This document shows positions 50,257 to 58,107 of a stretch of 58,984 bases of DNA, piece after piece; position 1 is the first letter of the stretch; each line of letters opens with the position of its first letter. The notes below the pieces were generated by a model. The model had not been told where the DNA came from and searched no databases. It saw only the letters and a program-made list of their open reading frames with translations. This stretch comes from an uncultured Oscillospiraceae bacterium. Its GTDB lineage: Bacteria > Bacillota > Clostridia > Oscillospirales > Oscillospiraceae. Both the position numbers and the translations under genes were made by a program. The stretch spans positions 1 through 58,984 of the forward strand of contig CAKTOB010000017.1 in assembly GCA_934589525.1 (NCBI GenBank), read 5' to 3'.

Positions 50257-50733
50257 TTACTCCGGGTAAACGAGCCGGTCATCTGTGATATTTTCCAGAA
50301 GATTTGTGTACTTTTTGCCCCAGTAGTTTGCCATGGGCAGGTTCATGTCCAGGTAGTTGCCGCAGTCTCTGGGGCTGGCGCCGGGGACCGCTCCTTGGTA
50401 GTCCCGGATGAAGCGGAAGCAGTCGGTCACCAGGGGCAGCACTTGCCGGGAGCTGTAGTTGCCGAACAGTAGCAGATAAAAGCCGGTGCGGCAGCCCATG
50501 GGGCCAAAATAGAGGACCTTGTCCTTCCAGGCGGGGTCATTTCGCAGATAGGTGGCGGCCAGATGCTCCATGGTGTGGACCTCGGCGGTGTTCATCACCG
50601 GCTCCTCGTTGGGGCTTGTCAGGCGCAGGTCAAAGGTGGTAACGGTCTGGCCCCCGGCGGTATCCTTCCGGGACACATACAGGCCGGGCTGAAGACGCAG
50701 ATGGTCAATGGTAAAGCTGGTAATTTTTTCCAT
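50257..50733 (-). CDS. luxS: S-ribosylhomocysteine lyase LuxS
   Basis: 158 residues. The metal site is EVHTMEHLAATYLR (HxxEH, about residues 54-58) and a distal Cys in NYL-region context DCGNYLDMN; the catalytic Cys is in GPMGCRTGFYLL. It converts S-ribosylhomocysteine into homocysteine and DPD, the precursor of autoinducer-2. It is the first gene of the luxS-mtnN operon. The start is ATG 50733 with CGGAGGA upstream; a longer in-frame reading to 50820 crosses the promoter and is rejected. Confidence 0.96.
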   Translation of the reverse strand: MEKITSFTIDHLRLQPGLYVSRKDTAGGQTVTTFDLRLTSPNEEPVMNTAEVHTMEHLAATYLRNDPAWKDKVLYFGPMGCRTGFYLLLFGNYSSRQVLPLVTDCFRFIRDYQGAVPGASPRDCGNYLDMNLPMANYWGKKYTNLLENITDDRLVYPE

Positions 50734-50770
50734 AGGGAATCCTCCGGCGTATTTTCTGAATTTCCCGGAC

Positions 50771-50799
50771 ATGATACCATAAAACGGCGGCAAAAGCAA
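50771..50799 (-). promoter_or_regulatory. luxS-mtnN promoter
   Basis: On the minus strand TTGCTT (50794-50799), 17 bases, TATCAT (50771-50776). I see no SAM or SAH riboswitch in the 40-base leader. Confidence 0.6.
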
Positions 50800-50862
50800 G
50801 GAAGTTTCGGGAAAGGCCAAAAAGATTCATGCAATCTTAATCTAGTTTTATGTCAATTCATC

Positions 50863-50891
50863 TTGCTTTTTTCTACCCGGGATGATAGAAT
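50863..50891 (+). promoter_or_regulatory. Promoter of the PDA-like/DivIVA operon
   Basis: TTGCTT (50863-50868), 17 bases, TAGAAT (50886-50891). A second TATAAT at 50891-50896 overlaps. Confidence 0.5.
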
Positions 50892-50924
50892 ATAATCGAT
50901 TATACCATAAGGTAGGGATTTGCC

Positions 50925-52979
50925 ATGGATAAGAATGATTTCGACGTGGATTTCGATTTTGAAAAAGACATGGGGTTTGACCCTGAAGAGTTTTTGAATA
51001 GTGACGACCCCGGTGAATTTGATCTGTCCCAGTTTGATGATGAAGATCTGGGCGGGGAAGAGCAGCCCAAGGCCCAGAAGCCCCAGGAGGATTTTCAGGA
51101 TTTTGAGCTGGACGACCAGGAGCTGACCCCGGAGGACTATGAAAATTACGACTTGGATCAGCAGGAGTTTGCCCAGGAGGACGAGTTTGACCCCTACGCC
51201 CAGGAGGAGGGGGTCCCCCAGGATGACGGGGACTACGCCGAGGGCGACGACTTTGGGGAGGACCTGTATTTCCCCAGACGGGAACGCCGGGAGCCGGAGG
51301 AAGGGCAGGAGGACTACCCCCAGGAGGAGTATTCTCAGGAAGATTACCCTCCCGAGAATGCACCCTACGGTGAGGACTACGGCACCGGGCCTGTGGAGGA
51401 GCCCAGCACCCGGGAGGACCGGAAGCGGCTGAAGCTGCCGAAAATCAAATTGCCCGCCAAGAAGCAAAAGCCGGAGAAGCCCCAAAAGCCCCAGAAGCCC
51501 AGCCTGTTCTCCAAGTTCCTCAGCTGGTATATGGAGCCCATCAACCGCCGGAAGAATCCGGAGCCGGACCTTGTTGGGGAGGACGGCCGCCGCAGAAGAA
51601 GAAAGCGCCCCACCAAAATGCAGATCTTCAAGGAAGCCTATCTGCCGGTGGTCATCGCCGGTGTGGCGGTGCTATTGGTGATCTCCTTTGTATCCGGCGC
51701 GCTGACCAACGCTTTTAAGAACAAGAAGATCAAGGACGAAAAGGACCAGCAGGCCTCCATTGCCGCCAGCCAGGAGGCAGACCAGGCGGCCCAGCTCTTC
51801 CAGAACCTGCTTTCCGAGGCGGAAACCAAGGCAACAGTCTATGACTATGCCGGTGCCATTGAGGTGCTGGACAGCTATACCGGCAGCAACGAAGAGCACA
51901 AGGCCGAGCTGAACGCCAAGAAGGCCGCTTACCTCAACGAAAAGGCCAAGCTGGTGGAGTGGAAGGATGTCAACGCCATTCCCAACCTGTCCTTCCATGT
52001 GCTGATGCAAGACCCGGTTCGGGCTTTTGCGGACAAGGAAAACGGCGGCATGTATAATCGGAACTTCGTGACCACCGAGGAATTTTCCAAGATTCTGGAT
52101 CAGCTGTACAATAACGGCTATGTGCTGGTGGACTTTAAGCATTTTGTGGCCAGCAACCAGGATTTGACCGGCAGCATGAACTTTGCCTATGCCCCCATTT
52201 ACCTGCCCGAGGGCAAGAAGCCGATAATGCTCACCGAGACCATGGTCAACTACTTTGAATACATGGTAGACGGCAATAAGGACGGCGAACCCGATGCCAT
52301 GGGCGCGGGCTTTGCCAACAAGCTGGTGGTAGACGGCAACGGGGACATCAAGGCCGCCTATGTGGATATGAACAACCAGTCCCTGGTGGGGGACTACGAC
52401 CTGGTGCCCATTCTGGAGACCTTCATCAAGGCTCATCCGGACTTCTCCTATCAGGGTTCCCGGGCCACGGTGGCCGTTACCGGCTCTCAGGGTGTCTTTG
52501 GCTACCGGACCGACAGCGCCTATTCCAGCAAGGGCGAGGAGAAGCGGCAGGCCGAAATCGCCCAGGCCAAGGTGGTTGCGGATACCCTGCGGGAGAAGGG
52601 CTATACCCTGGCTTGCTACACCTACGCCAATAAGGACTACAAGCAATTGAGCGTCAAGGAAATCAGCGCAGATATTCAGAGCTTCACCAGCCAGGTGATC
52701 CCCGTTATTGGGGAAGTGGATACCATTGTCTTTGCCAGAGAGAAGGACATTGACGATTACTCCGGCAACAAATTCACCGTGCTCTATGATGCCGGCTATC
52801 GCTACTTTGTAGGCTCCACCACCCAGGAGATCAAGACCGACATCAACATCACCTATGTACACCAGAGCCGCCTGATGGTCACGGGTAACGCCATGGCCTG
52901 GCGCAGCAATCTCTTTACCAACTATTTTGACTGCAACGTGGTGCTGGATATGGCCAACCGCGTGAACGTCCCCAACTAA
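50925..52979 (+). CDS. Large bitopic membrane protein with a degenerate polysaccharide-deacetylase-like ectodomain
   Basis: 684 residues. Residues 1-165 are a highly acidic, disordered cytosolic region (DFDVDFDFEKDMGFDPEEF, many DDE/QEE units). Residues 165-235 are basic and Pro/Lys-rich (KLPAKKQKPEKPQKPQKPS; GRRRRRKRPT). One helix spans about 239-260. A coiled linker (QEADQAAQLFQNLLSEAETK) leads to the outer domain at about 350-684. That domain follows the order of NodB-like proteins (LSFHVLMQD; KPIMLTETMVNYFEYM; AHPDFSYQGSRATVAVTGSQ, GVFGYRT), but the metal-binding Asp pair and HxxxH motif are missing, so catalysis is unlikely. The DivIVA protein follows after 26 bases, suggesting a cell-envelope or division role. 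Confidence 0.78.
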   Translation: MDKNDFDVDFDFEKDMGFDPEEFLNSDDPGEFDLSQFDDEDLGGEEQPKAQKPQEDFQDFELDDQELTPEDYENYDLDQQEFAQEDEFDPYAQEEGVPQDDGDYAEGDDFGEDLYFPRRERREPEEGQEDYPQEEYSQEDYPPENAPYGEDYGTGPVEEPSTREDRKRLKLPKIKLPAKKQKPEKPQKPQKPSLFSKFLSWYMEPINRRKNPEPDLVGEDGRRRRRKRPTKMQIFKEAYLPVVIAGVAVLLVISFVSGALTNAFKNKKIKDEKDQQASIAASQEADQAAQLFQNLLSEAETKATVYDYAGAIEVLDSYTGSNEEHKAELNAKKAAYLNEKAKLVEWKDVNAIPNLSFHVLMQDPVRAFADKENGGMYNRNFVTTEEFSKILDQLYNNGYVLVDFKHFVASNQDLTGSMNFAYAPIYLPEGKKPIMLTETMVNYFEYMVDGNKDGEPDAMGAGFANKLVVDGNGDIKAAYVDMNNQSLVGDYDLVPILETFIKAHPDFSYQGSRATVAVTGSQGVFGYRTDSAYSSKGEEKRQAEIAQAKVVADTLREKGYTLACYTYANKDYKQLSVKEISADIQSFTSQVIPVIGEVDTIVFAREKDIDDYSGNKFTVLYDAGYRYFVGSTTQEIKTDINITYVHQSRLMVTGNAMAWRSNLFTNYFDCNVVLDMANRVNVPN

Positions 52980-53005
52980 AAGATATAAAGGGCGGAGGAA
53001 TGGCA

Positions 53006-53500
53006 ATGGATGCGGATATTGTCCGGGAAGTAGAGTTTTCCCGGGGCTTGCGGGGATACAACGTGGCGGAGGTGGATTCCTTCCTGGAACGGATGGAGGG
53101 CATGCTGCGCCGCCGGGACCTGGAGCTGGAAAACCTGGAAAAAAAGGTAGAGGAGCTGACCCGGGACAAAGAGGGGCAGACCGAAAATATTCGTTTCCTG
53201 GCCGTGAGCCTGGAGTCTGCCCAGCAGGAGCTGGAAAAGACCAAGGCCGCTCTGGAGGAGAAAAACCGGGAGGCGGAGGACCTGCGTCAGGAGCTGGCCG
53301 CAATGGCAAAAGCCGAGGCCCTGGAGGCCGAGCAGCGCTGCCAGGCAGCCCAGCAAAGCCTGACGGTGCAGCCCCGGCAGAAGAACGCCCCCAACCGGGA
53401 GGAGCTGCAAAAGCGCCTGACCGAGGTAGGCAACGTGGCCAAAGACTCCTGGAAGGCCTTCTCCCAGAACATCAAGGCCCTCAAAAAAGAGACCCGGTAA
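53006..53500 (+). CDS. DivIVA-domain protein
   Basis: 164 residues. The N-terminal DivIVA/GpsB lipid-binding motif is VREVEFSRGLRGYNVAEVDS with FLERMEG after it. Long coiled coils (LENLEKKVEELTRDKEGQTE; AQQELEKTKAALEEKNREAE) and a short basic end follow. DivIVA-like proteins gather at curved membrane such as poles and septa. Cotranscription with the preceding acidic/basic membrane protein suggests they act together. Start ATG 53006 is 7 bases from GGAGG; ATG 53000 is too close. Confidence 0.88.
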   Translation: MDADIVREVEFSRGLRGYNVAEVDSFLERMEGMLRRRDLELENLEKKVEELTRDKEGQTENIRFLAVSLESAQQELEKTKAALEEKNREAEDLRQELAAMAKAEALEAEQRCQAAQQSLTVQPRQKNAPNREELQKRLTEVGNVAKDSWKAFSQNIKALKKETR

Positions 53501-53510
53501 ATATTCCAAT

Positions 53511-53549
53511 AAAAAACGATACCCAGTTCAATCTCTGGGTATCGTTTTT
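53511..53549 (+). terminator. Terminator after the DivIVA gene
   Basis: AAAAACGATACCCAG pairs with CTGGGTATCGTTTTT around TTCAATCT. Confidence 0.92.
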
Positions 53550-53615
53550 GTGTCATAGGGGTAAAACCCTTGAATATGGGAATGGTACAAGAATGGACAG
53601 GCGATTATTGAATAG

Positions 53616-53644
53616 TTGACTAAGCAAGTAGAAAATGTTATAAT
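53616..53644 (+). promoter_or_regulatory. abiE operon promoter
   Basis: TTGACT (53616-53621), 17 bases, TATAAT (53639-53644). The related TTA antitoxins autoregulate by binding repeats here; I see no clear inverted repeat. Confidence 0.7.
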
Positions 53645-53687
53645 CTCATTGAAAGAGAATATACTATAGGGGAAGGAGATGTGAAAG

Positions 53688-54308
53688 ATGACCTTTTTTG
53701 AGACTATTTTGCAGCAGTATGGAGTCAATGAACCTATTTTGTCCTCGGAACTTTCCTTTGGAGGATATTCCCGGCCATGGATTTACAAGCAGCTCAATCA
53801 GCTTTGTGAAGAAGGTAGAATCGTTCGTTTTGAAAAGGGGGTTTATTACATCCCTACCCAGACACCCTTCGGCAAGAGCCTTTTGAACCCCAGAAAGGTT
53901 ATTGAGCGAAAGTATATCTGCCGGGGAGGGGAAACTGTTGGATACTACTCCGGCATCACCTTTCAGAACCAGCTCCGGCTGACGACGCAGATGCCCAATG
54001 TTATTGAGGTCTACACCAACAACGAAACCACCCGCGCCCGGGCCGTTTATGTTGGGAGCCAGAAGGTGCTGCTCCGAAAAGCCAGAACAAAAATTACAGC
54101 AGATAACGCAGATGTTCTTCGTTTTCTGGAGCTCATGAACGAGCTGACATCGGATGTGATCGATGATGAAAAGAAAACGATCATCAAAAAATTCATTTCC
54201 GACCGGAACATTACCAGAAAAGACATTTCTACTTATGCGCCGGTATTCCCGGATAAGGCCATGCGCACCCTGATCGAAAGTGAGGTGATTTACGGTGTTG
54301 CACAATGA
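53688..54308 (+). CDS. AbiEi-like antitoxin (winged-helix regulator)
   Basis: 206 residues. An N-terminal winged helix (SFGGYSRPWIYKQLNQLCEE, GRIVRFEKGVYYIP, residues about 22-60) is followed by a C-terminal part (ETVGYYSGITFQNQLRLTTQ; VYTNNETTRARAV; ADNADVLRFLELMNEL), the layout of AbiEi antitoxins (DUF6088/AbiEi_4 types). AbiEi represses its operon and blocks the toxin in a type IV-like or phosphorylation-linked manner. GGAGATG lies before the ATG. It overlaps the toxin gene by 14 bases. The AT-richer composition compared with neighbours suggests transfer. Confidence 0.88.
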   Translation: MTFFETILQQYGVNEPILSSELSFGGYSRPWIYKQLNQLCEEGRIVRFEKGVYYIPTQTPFGKSLLNPRKVIERKYICRGGETVGYYSGITFQNQLRLTTQMPNVIEVYTNNETTRARAVYVGSQKVLLRKARTKITADNADVLRFLELMNELTSDVIDDEKKTIIKKFISDRNITRKDISTYAPVFPDKAMRTLIESEVIYGVAQ

Positions 54309-55206
54309 CCAGGCATTGTTTGAACAGGTCATTCTCCGGGTATCCGAAGATACCGGTATCGAGGCAAGCATCATCGAGAAAGACTACTATGTGACGCTGT
54401 TCCTCCGTCGAATCGTAACCAGGCTTCCAAATATTATTTTTAAGGGCGGGACGTCCCTTTCCAAGTGCTACAAATTGATAAACCGTTTTTCTGAAGATAT
54501 TGATCTGAATATCGAGACAGAATCACACCCAACCGAAGGGCAGAGGAAGAAACTAAAAGAGGTTATTGTTTCTATTATTGATGAATTTGGGTTTACCCTT
54601 ACCAATCAAGAAAATGTCCGCAGCCGCCGGGATTATAATCGGTATATTGTAGACTATCCTACAATTTTCCAAACCAGCTATTTGAAGGAACACTTGATTG
54701 TGGAGACAGCTGTTTACATCAAAGCGTATCCTTGTAAGCGGATGTTTGCAAGCAGTTTGATTTGTGAATATCTGGAGCGTAACGGTTATGCAGATATGAT
54801 CGAACAGTATGGCCTACAGCCCTTTGCGCTGAAAGTCCAGTCAGCGGAGCGGACATTGATCGATAAGGTGTTTGCTCTGGGGGACTACTATCTGGCGGAT
54901 GCCGTCTATGAGCATTCCCGTCATGTGTATGATATTTATAAGCTGCTGGAGGTCGTTACACTGAATGACTCTGTGAAGGAACTGGTGCAAAGCGTTCGGG
55001 AAGAGAGAAAGCCGCATGTGAATTGCCGTTCAGCGAAGGATGACATTGACATGAATCTTCTTTTGCAGGAGATTCTTAATAAGGCCATCTACAAACAGGA
55101 CTACGAGGGCATCACGGCAAAGATTCTCTTTGAAGAGGTTCCGTATGAAATTGCGGCTGATGCTTTGCGGAAAATTATTGAAAGTGGCGTTTTTTCTTTG
55201 ACGTGA
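54295..55206 (+). CDS. AbiEii-family nucleotidyltransferase toxin
   Basis: 303 residues. The nucleotidyltransferase signature is NIIFKGGTSLSKCYKLINRF with SEDIDL (GGTS at residues 51-54, Asp68 and Asp70), followed by SAERTLIDKVFALGDYYLAD near residue 183. AbiEii/MenT toxins transfer nucleotides, for MenT to tRNA acceptor ends, and stop translation during phage infection. It starts at GTG 54295 with GAGGTG upstream, inside the end of the antitoxin gene, so translation is coupled. It forms a complete AbiE-type phage-defence toxin-antitoxin pair with the previous gene. Confidence 0.92.
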   Translation: MLHNDQALFEQVILRVSEDTGIEASIIEKDYYVTLFLRRIVTRLPNIIFKGGTSLSKCYKLINRFSEDIDLNIETESHPTEGQRKKLKEVIVSIIDEFGFTLTNQENVRSRRDYNRYIVDYPTIFQTSYLKEHLIVETAVYIKAYPCKRMFASSLICEYLERNGYADMIEQYGLQPFALKVQSAERTLIDKVFALGDYYLADAVYEHSRHVYDIYKLLEVVTLNDSVKELVQSVREERKPHVNCRSAKDDIDMNLLLQEILNKAIYKQDYEGITAKILFEEVPYEIAADALRKIIESGVFSLT

Positions 55207-55250
55207 TTGAAAAAAGTTCAAATGCTTTCCAATTTCTGGGGGAGTATCAT

Positions 55251-55286
55251 AAAACGCACCTGCTGTCCGCTCAATAGGTGCGTTTT
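55251..55286. terminator. Terminator after abiE, bidirectional
   Basis: AAAACGCACCT pairs with AGGTGCGTTTT across a 14-base loop, between the toxin gene and the convergent spoVAC. Confidence 0.8.
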
Positions 55287-55311
55287 ATATATGATCGGAT
55301 GCCTTATTGCG

Positions 55312-55749
55312 CTATGCGATCATTGTGAGCCAGTAAATAAGCCCATAGACCACCGAGGCGGTGAGCCCGTAGACGATGACCGGCCCGGCGATGGTGAAGA
55401 GCTTGGCGCCCACCCCCAGTACCAGGCCTTCGGTTTTGAATTCCACCGCCGGGGCGGCGATGGCGTTGGCAAAGCCGGTGATGGGGACCAGTGTTCCGGC
55501 CCCGGCGGCTTTGGCCAGGTCGTCGTAAAGGCTCAGGCCCGTGAGCAGCGCGGACAGGGCTACCAGGGTCATGGAGGCTGCGGTGGCCCCGTCCTGCGGG
55601 GACAGGCCGAAGCTGCGGTAAAGCGCAGAAAGTCCCTGGCCCAGGGTGCAGATGAGCCCGCCGATGACAAAGGCATACAGGCAGTCCTTCCCCATGGGGG
55701 ATTTGGGGCTGATCTCTTTTACAAGGGCGGCGTATTGTTTTTGGGTCAT
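55312..55749 (-). CDS. spoVAC: Stage V sporulation protein AC
   Basis: 145 residues with four hydrophobic segments. KEISPKSPMGKDCLYAFVIG and GGLICTLGQGLSALYR open the protein; the family block PITGFANAIAAPAVEFKTEG with LVLGVGAKLFTIAGPVIVYG follows. In sporulating Bacillus SpoVAC is a mechanosensitive channel for Ca-dipicolinate in the spore inner membrane. The usual partners spoVAD and spoVAE are not adjacent here. The start has GGGAGGGATGG upstream. It supports a spore-forming host. Confidence 0.92.
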   Translation of the reverse strand: MTQKQYAALVKEISPKSPMGKDCLYAFVIGGLICTLGQGLSALYRSFGLSPQDGATAASMTLVALSALLTGLSLYDDLAKAAGAGTLVPITGFANAIAAPAVEFKTEGLVLGVGAKLFTIAGPVIVYGLTASVVYGLIYWLTMIA

Positions 55750-55796
55750 GTTCCATCCCTCCCTAAGAAGTGTGCCCCTGTTTTCGGAAAAATAGC

Positions 55797-55829
55797 AAAA
55801 AAAGCCCCGGCCCAGGAAAGCGGGCCGGG
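55797..55829 (-). terminator. Terminator of the ECF S-component gene
   Basis: On the minus strand CCCGGCCC pairs with GGGCCGGG and is followed by GCTTTTTTT. Confidence 0.85.
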
Positions 55830-55856
55830 AGAGGAGAAAAGAGAGATGCTGCTTTT

Positions 55857-56438
55857 TTAATGGTTTTCGGGAACGGTGCTCTCCAGGGTCAGGTGGTTCC
55901 GCTCCAGGGCCTTGCGGATGGCAATGGCCAGGATGGGGGCAAAGATCATGGCGACGGCGGCGTTGAACACCGTGGCGGGAAGCTTTCCCACAACATCTAC
56001 CAGGGCTGCCTCAGGGGCCCAGCCTTTGACGATGACCCCTTTGTAGTAGCTCTTGAAGAGGTACAGCAGGGCATAGGCAACGGCACCGGCGGAAGTGCCC
56101 ACCAGGGCCTTGGCGTAGCCCCAGTCCTTCTTGCTGTAATGGATCACCAGGCCGGGCAGCAGACCGTAAATGCCCTTCATCAGGAAGGTCAGCCAGGCTT
56201 CGGAGATAAAGATGGGGTTGGTCATGTCGTAAATGGCGGAGCCCAGACCCGCCGCCAGACCGCCCAGCCAGGGCCCCAGCAGCAGGCCGGACAGGGCGCA
56301 GAAGATGTTGCCCAGGTGGAACGAGGTGGTGCTGCCAATGGCCAGGGGCAGCTGCACGCGCATGCCGGAGCTGACGGCCGTCAGGGCGGCCATTAAAGCG
56401 GTAAATACCATTTTTCTGGTGTTGATGGATCGATTCAT
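55857..56438 (-). CDS. ECF transporter S component (vitamin uptake type)
   Basis: 193 residues with about six membrane helices. RKMVFTALMAALTAVSSGMR near the start contains the small-residue helix that docks to EcfT; STTSFHLGNIFCALSGLLLG, GPWLGGLAAGLGSAIYDM and TFLMKGIYGLLPGLVIHYSK are typical of folate/pantothenate/queuosine-class S components. It captures a vitamin or metabolite and works with the shared EcfAA'T module encoded elsewhere. The ligand is not identifiable by eye. Start ATG 56438 is preceded by AAGGAAGGA; a TATAAT lies at 56473-56478 on the minus strand without a clear -35. Confidence 0.9.
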   Translation of the reverse strand: MNRSINTRKMVFTALMAALTAVSSGMRVQLPLAIGSTTSFHLGNIFCALSGLLLGPWLGGLAAGLGSAIYDMTNPIFISEAWLTFLMKGIYGLLPGLVIHYSKKDWGYAKALVGTSAGAVAYALLYLFKSYYKGVIVKGWAPEAALVDVVGKLPATVFNAAVAMIFAPILAIAIRKALERNHLTLESTVPENH

Positions 56439-56611
56439 AATGCTATCCTTCCTTCTCGGAATTGATACTGCCATTATACCAGTATCTGGCAACAAAAACA
56501 GTATCAGAATCCGATTAAAAAATAAGGCCAGATCATGCCGTGGCGAAAATGGTAAAGAAAAAGACAAGAACGGGCTATACAGAATTGAGAATCGGTGTTA
56601 TAATCTTTTTT

Positions 56612-56777
56612 AAGGGAATCTCTGAATAAATCGTCTGCGGCTGAGCGGCGAATCTTTTGCCCCCAGACTTCGGTTTGAAAAATGGGAAATACACAAAGTA
56701 TTCCCTCATTTTCCAAACCTTGCCTGGAGCCAAAATCTTTCGCCGTCAGCTCTTGCCGATTTAATCAGAGCTTCCCT
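56612..56777. mobile_element. MITE-like inverted-repeat element upstream of nagB
   Basis: Long imperfect inverted repeats run through almost the entire element: the left arm AGGGAATCTCTGAATAAATC with GAGCGGCGAATCTTTTG, the right arm (complement) AGGGAAGCTCTGATTAAATC with GACGGCGAAAGATTTTG, and a central palindrome around GGGAAATAC/GTATTCCC. The ends match the element at 31464-31596. It lies between a TATAAT (56599-56604) and nagB, so it becomes part of the nagB leader RNA if that promoter is used. It encodes no protein. Confidence 0.75.
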
Positions 56778-56830
56778 AGGGTATTCCCCATTCCATTTTC
56801 AAAAATTATAAAAGAAAGGGAATTATTTTT

Positions 56831-57568
56831 ATGAGATTGATTATTGCCAAGGATTACGCAGATGTCAGCCGCAAGGCCGCCAACATCATCGCCGCCCAGA
56901 TCTATCTGAAGCCCGACTGTGTTCTGGGCCTGGCCACCGGTTCCAGCCCCGTGGGCACCTATAAGGAACTGATCGCCAAGTACGAGGCCGGCGACCTGGA
57001 TTTCTCCAAGGTCCGCACCGTAAACCTGGATGAGTACGTGGGCCTGACCAAGGACCACGATCAGAGCTACGCTTACTTTATGCGCACCAACCTGTTTGAC
57101 CATGTGAACATCGACCAGGCCAACTGCAACATCCCCAACGGCATGAATCCCGATGCCGAGGGCGAGTGCGCCCGGTATGATGCCGTCATCGATGCCTTCG
57201 GCGGTGCCGATCTGCAGCTGCTGGGCCTGGGACCCAACGGCCACATTGGCTTCAACGAGCCTTCCGATTCTTTCGTAAAGGGCACCAACAAGGTCAAGCT
57301 CACCGATTCCACCATCGATGCCAACCAGCGTTTCTTTGCCAAGCGTGAAGACGTGCCCACCCACGCCTACACCATGGGCATTGGCTCCATCATGAAGGCC
57401 AAGCGGGTTCTGCTGGTTGCCAACGGCAAGAACAAGGCCCAGGCCGTGAAGGACTGCTTCTTTGGCCCCATCAAGCCCCAGGCCCCCGGCTCCATCCTGC
57501 AGCTGCACCCCGATTTCACTCTGGTTGCTGACGAGGAAGCCCTGTCCCTGGTAAAGGACCTGCTGTAA
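56831..57568 (+). CDS. nagB: Glucosamine-6-phosphate deaminase
   Basis: 245 residues, the short Firmicute form. LGLATGSSPVGTYKELIAKY near residue 35 binds phosphate. VNLDEYVGL near 65 holds the catalytic Asp, and LLGLGPNGHIGFNEPSDSF near 135 contains the catalytic His. It converts glucosamine-6-phosphate into fructose-6-phosphate and ammonia, feeding amino sugars into glycolysis. No nagA or PTS gene is adjacent. AAAGAAAGGGA precedes the ATG. It is a single-gene unit with its own terminator. Confidence 0.96.
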   Translation: MRLIIAKDYADVSRKAANIIAAQIYLKPDCVLGLATGSSPVGTYKELIAKYEAGDLDFSKVRTVNLDEYVGLTKDHDQSYAYFMRTNLFDHVNIDQANCNIPNGMNPDAEGECARYDAVIDAFGGADLQLLGLGPNGHIGFNEPSDSFVKGTNKVKLTDSTIDANQRFFAKREDVPTHAYTMGIGSIMKAKRVLLVANGKNKAQAVKDCFFGPIKPQAPGSILQLHPDFTLVADEEALSLVKDLL

Positions 57569-57588
57569 TTTTTCCCATGCACGTTTTT

Positions 57589-57622
57589 CACCCCGGAACC
57601 AAAAGTTCCGGGGTGATTTTTT
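57589..57622 (+). terminator. nagB terminator
   Basis: CACCCCGGAAC pairs with GTTCCGGGGTG around CAAAA, followed by ATTTTTT. Confidence 0.92.
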
Positions 57623-57656
57623 GAAAAATGGAAAGAGTTGGACAGCCTGCCGCCTA

Positions 57657-58100
57657 TACAATACATTTGTTTCGTAATACCGTGTTTTTGACGTTTCTAT
57701 CACTGCATTGCGTCTAAATAATGAGAAAAACGATGTACATTGACGTAGGGGCGGCAACCTGCCGCCCGCCACGTTCCGATGATTGAGTCGTATCCATCAA
57801 ACGGTATCCCGTTGGACGATGCGCAGTAGCGGCGACAAATCTGTCGCCACCCGGCCCCACGGGCCGGAGCCGTAGTACATTTGAATTTGTAACAGCCAAA
57901 CCAGAAACGTTTGTCATTCAGGCCTTAGCAAAGTGAGCGGAGGAATCCACCACGTTGGAAGATGAACCACCACAAGGTAAAATCTGCCACTTGGGAAGAT
58001 TCCTCCGCTCGTTTCACTAAGGCCTGAATGACATGTCGGGGGGTGGTTCCGTTTTGTTCATACAGGTTGTATTTGCAACGTGGCGGGCGGCAATCTGCTT
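57657..58100. repeat. Mosaic of palindromic repeat modules (array 4)
   Basis: The array starts with CAATACATTTGTTTCG and TTTTTGACGTT, the inverse of a segment in array 2. Then come a GGGCGGCAACCTGCCGCCC palindrome (about 57748-57766), a GGCGACAAATCTGTCGCC palindrome (about 57831-57848), a GGCCCCACGGGCC palindrome, the large inverted repeat 57912-58033, and after it inverted modules (GGTTGTAT linker, GGGCGGCAATCTGC truncated). No gene is present. Confidence 0.8.
57912..58033. repeat. Large inverted-repeat element, copy 3
   Basis: The ends are TGTCATTCAGGCCTTAG and CTAAGGCCTGAATGACA. The outer stem differs from copies 1 and 2 (TCCGA there) yet remains fully complementary. The inner GGAGGAATCCACCACGTTGG and the loop core CACAAGGTAAAATCTGCC are conserved. 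Confidence 0.75.
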
Positions 58101-58107
58101 GTTGTGT

